From a bacterium (lineage in GTDB: Bacteria; Electryoneota; RPQS01), in NCBI GenBank assembly GCA_028711875.1, contig JAQTRJ010000117.1, forward strand, positions 1-6,746: a stretch of DNA of 6,746 nucleotides, written 5' to 3'. Positions 6,333 through 6,746 of the stretch are shown here, in pieces. The translations under genes and the position numbers were made by a program. Numbering within the stretch: the first letter of the stretch is position 1; every line of letters begins with the position of its first letter. Below the pieces are notes generated by a model that made no database searches, had not been told where the DNA came from, and worked only from the letters and a program-made list of their open reading frames with translations.

Positions 6333-6637
6333 GTCTTGATCTCGATATCCACTCCCGCCGGAAGTTCGATGCGGATCAGGGCGTCCACCGTCTTTGGCGT
6401 GGAGTTAAGAATGTCTATCAACCGTTTATGCACCCGCGTCTCGAACTGCTCGCGGGATTTCTTGTCCACATGCGGCGAGCGCAAAACCGTATAAACCGAC
6501 CTCTTGATCGGAAGCGGAATCGGGCCCGATATCGCCGCGCCCGTGCTTTTTGCGGTGCGCACGATCCGCTCTGTAGATTTGTCAATCAAGGTATGATCGT
6601 ACGCCTTGAGCTTGATTCGGATTGTCTGACCTGTCAC
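6329..6637 (-). CDS. rpsJ: 30S ribosomal protein S10
   Basis: A 102-residue protein, the usual S10 length. S10 sits in the head of the small subunit and, as NusE, also partners NusB in transcription antitermination in well-studied bacteria. Visible signatures are the N-terminal [10 protein letters not shown] strand, the GPIPLP segment near residues 39-44, [14 protein letters not shown] in the extended loop region, and [20 protein letters not shown] at the C-terminus. The start is GTG, chosen because homologues begin at this point (M-x-GQ-x-IRI) and because AGAGAGGA lies 5 nt upstream. It is the first ribosomal gene after tuf. Its TGA stop overlaps the rplC start codon as ATGA, implying translational coupling. 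The 26-bp upstream gap is too short for an E. coli-type L4-responsive S10 leader. Confidence 0.98.
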   Translation of the reverse strand: MTGQTIRIKLKAYDHTLIDKSTERIVRTAKSTGAAISGPIPLPIKRSVYTVLRSPHVDKKSREQFETRVHKRLIDILNSTPKTVDALIRIELPAGVDIEIKT

Positions 6638-6642
6638 CTTAT

Positions 6643-6650
6643 TCCTCTCT
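6643..6650 (-). promoter_or_regulatory. Ribosome binding site of rpsJ, supporting its GTG start
   Basis: On the minus strand this reads AGAGAGGA, followed by a 5-nt spacer (ATAAG) and then GTG. It is one of the clearer Shine-Dalgarno sequences in the window, and it sits in the 26-bp tuf-rpsJ gap. It supports the GTG at 6635-6637 as the start; no ATG lies upstream in frame before the tuf stop region. Confidence 0.75.
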
Positions 6651-6663
6651 CGATCTGATTCGC

Positions 6664-6746
6664 TTATTCGATTATTTTTCCGACGACGCCAGCGCCGACC
6701 GTGCGACCGCCTTCACGGATCGCAAATCGCAACCCTTCTTCCATCG
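6664..6746 (-). CDS. tuf: Elongation factor Tu, C-terminal end (5' part lies outside the window)
   Basis: The last 26 codons and a TAA stop of a gene entering from the right edge. The translation carries the hallmark EF-Tu ending: [15 protein letters not shown] followed by GKIIE. This segment belongs to the C-terminal beta-barrel (domain 3) of the GTPase that delivers aminoacyl-tRNA to the ribosomal A site in the cytoplasm. The GTPase domain is not in the window. The stop lies 26 bp before the rpsJ start codon with no hairpin-plus-T-run between them, so tuf and the S10 cluster are probably co-transcribed, as in the common fused str-S10 arrangement. Identity is secure despite the short length. 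Whether another tuf copy exists cannot be told. Confidence 0.95.
   Translation of the reverse strand, partial: MEEGLRFAIREGGRTVGAGVVGKIIE

Noticed and set aside
5886..6494. A 202-codon plus-strand open frame, and a 209-codon one at 5038-5667
   Set aside because: Both are shadows of rplC/rpsJ and rplD/rplW respectively, with no family resemblance.
6664..6746. A small separate ORF of about 26 codons starting at the ATG 6742-6744
   Set aside because: The sequence is the exact kind of EF-Tu C-terminus; the ATG is the internal Met of the M-E-x-G-L-R-F motif.

Overview
The window is an ordinary bacterial housekeeping locus: the tuf-S10-spc ribosomal-protein operon, read entirely from the minus strand. 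In transcription order (high to low coordinate) it holds the 3' end of tuf, rpsJ (S10), rplC (L3), rplD (L4), rplW (L23), rplB (L2), rpsS (S19), rplV (L22), rpsC (S3), rplP (L16), rpmC (L29), rpsQ (S17), rplN (L14), rplX (L24) and a 5' portion of rplE (L5) that runs off the window at base 1. Gene order is the classical bacterial one with no insertion, loss or rearrangement. All genes have intact frames.

Layout: genes are packed with gaps of 3-45 bp (48 bp before rpmC if its downstream start is used). Four junctions overlap: rpsJ/rplC and rpmC/rpsQ by 4 bp (ATGA), rplW/rplD by 11 bp and rplX/rplE by 14 bp. No factor-independent terminator, obvious promoter or long leader is visible. The 26 bp between tuf and rpsJ leaves no room for a long S10 leader of the E. 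coli kind, and the 6 bp between rpsQ and rplN leaves no room for a separate spc leader. The simplest reading is one long transcript starting upstream of the window, tuned mainly by translational coupling. The one spacer with visible structure is the 45 bp between rplN and rplX, which has two adjacent small inverted repeats; the one nearer the rplX start codon contains its only plausible ribosome binding site.

Organism: a high-GC bacterium (roughly 60% by eye). Several features resemble sequences I associate with the Bacteroidetes/Chlorobi (FCB) side of the tree and related uncultivated phyla: the HPMGGGEGR form of the L2 active loop, a long Lys/Ala/Pro tail on L22, and the [13 protein letters not shown] motif in S10. 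This is inference from remembered family patterns and no phylum is claimed.

Together the products build the large-subunit core around the peptidyl-transferase centre and exit tunnel (L2, L3, L4, L16, L14, L22, L23, L24, L29), the central protuberance (L5), and the small-subunit head, mRNA entry and body (S3, S10, S19, S17), with EF-Tu delivering aminoacyl-tRNA. The points worth a second look are lineage-specific low-complexity extensions (both ends of L5, C-terminus of L22, N-terminus of S17), an Arg-to-Cys change creating a CxxC in S3, and the rplN-rplX spacer. I see no sign of a mobile element, CRISPR array, RNA gene or undescribed system.
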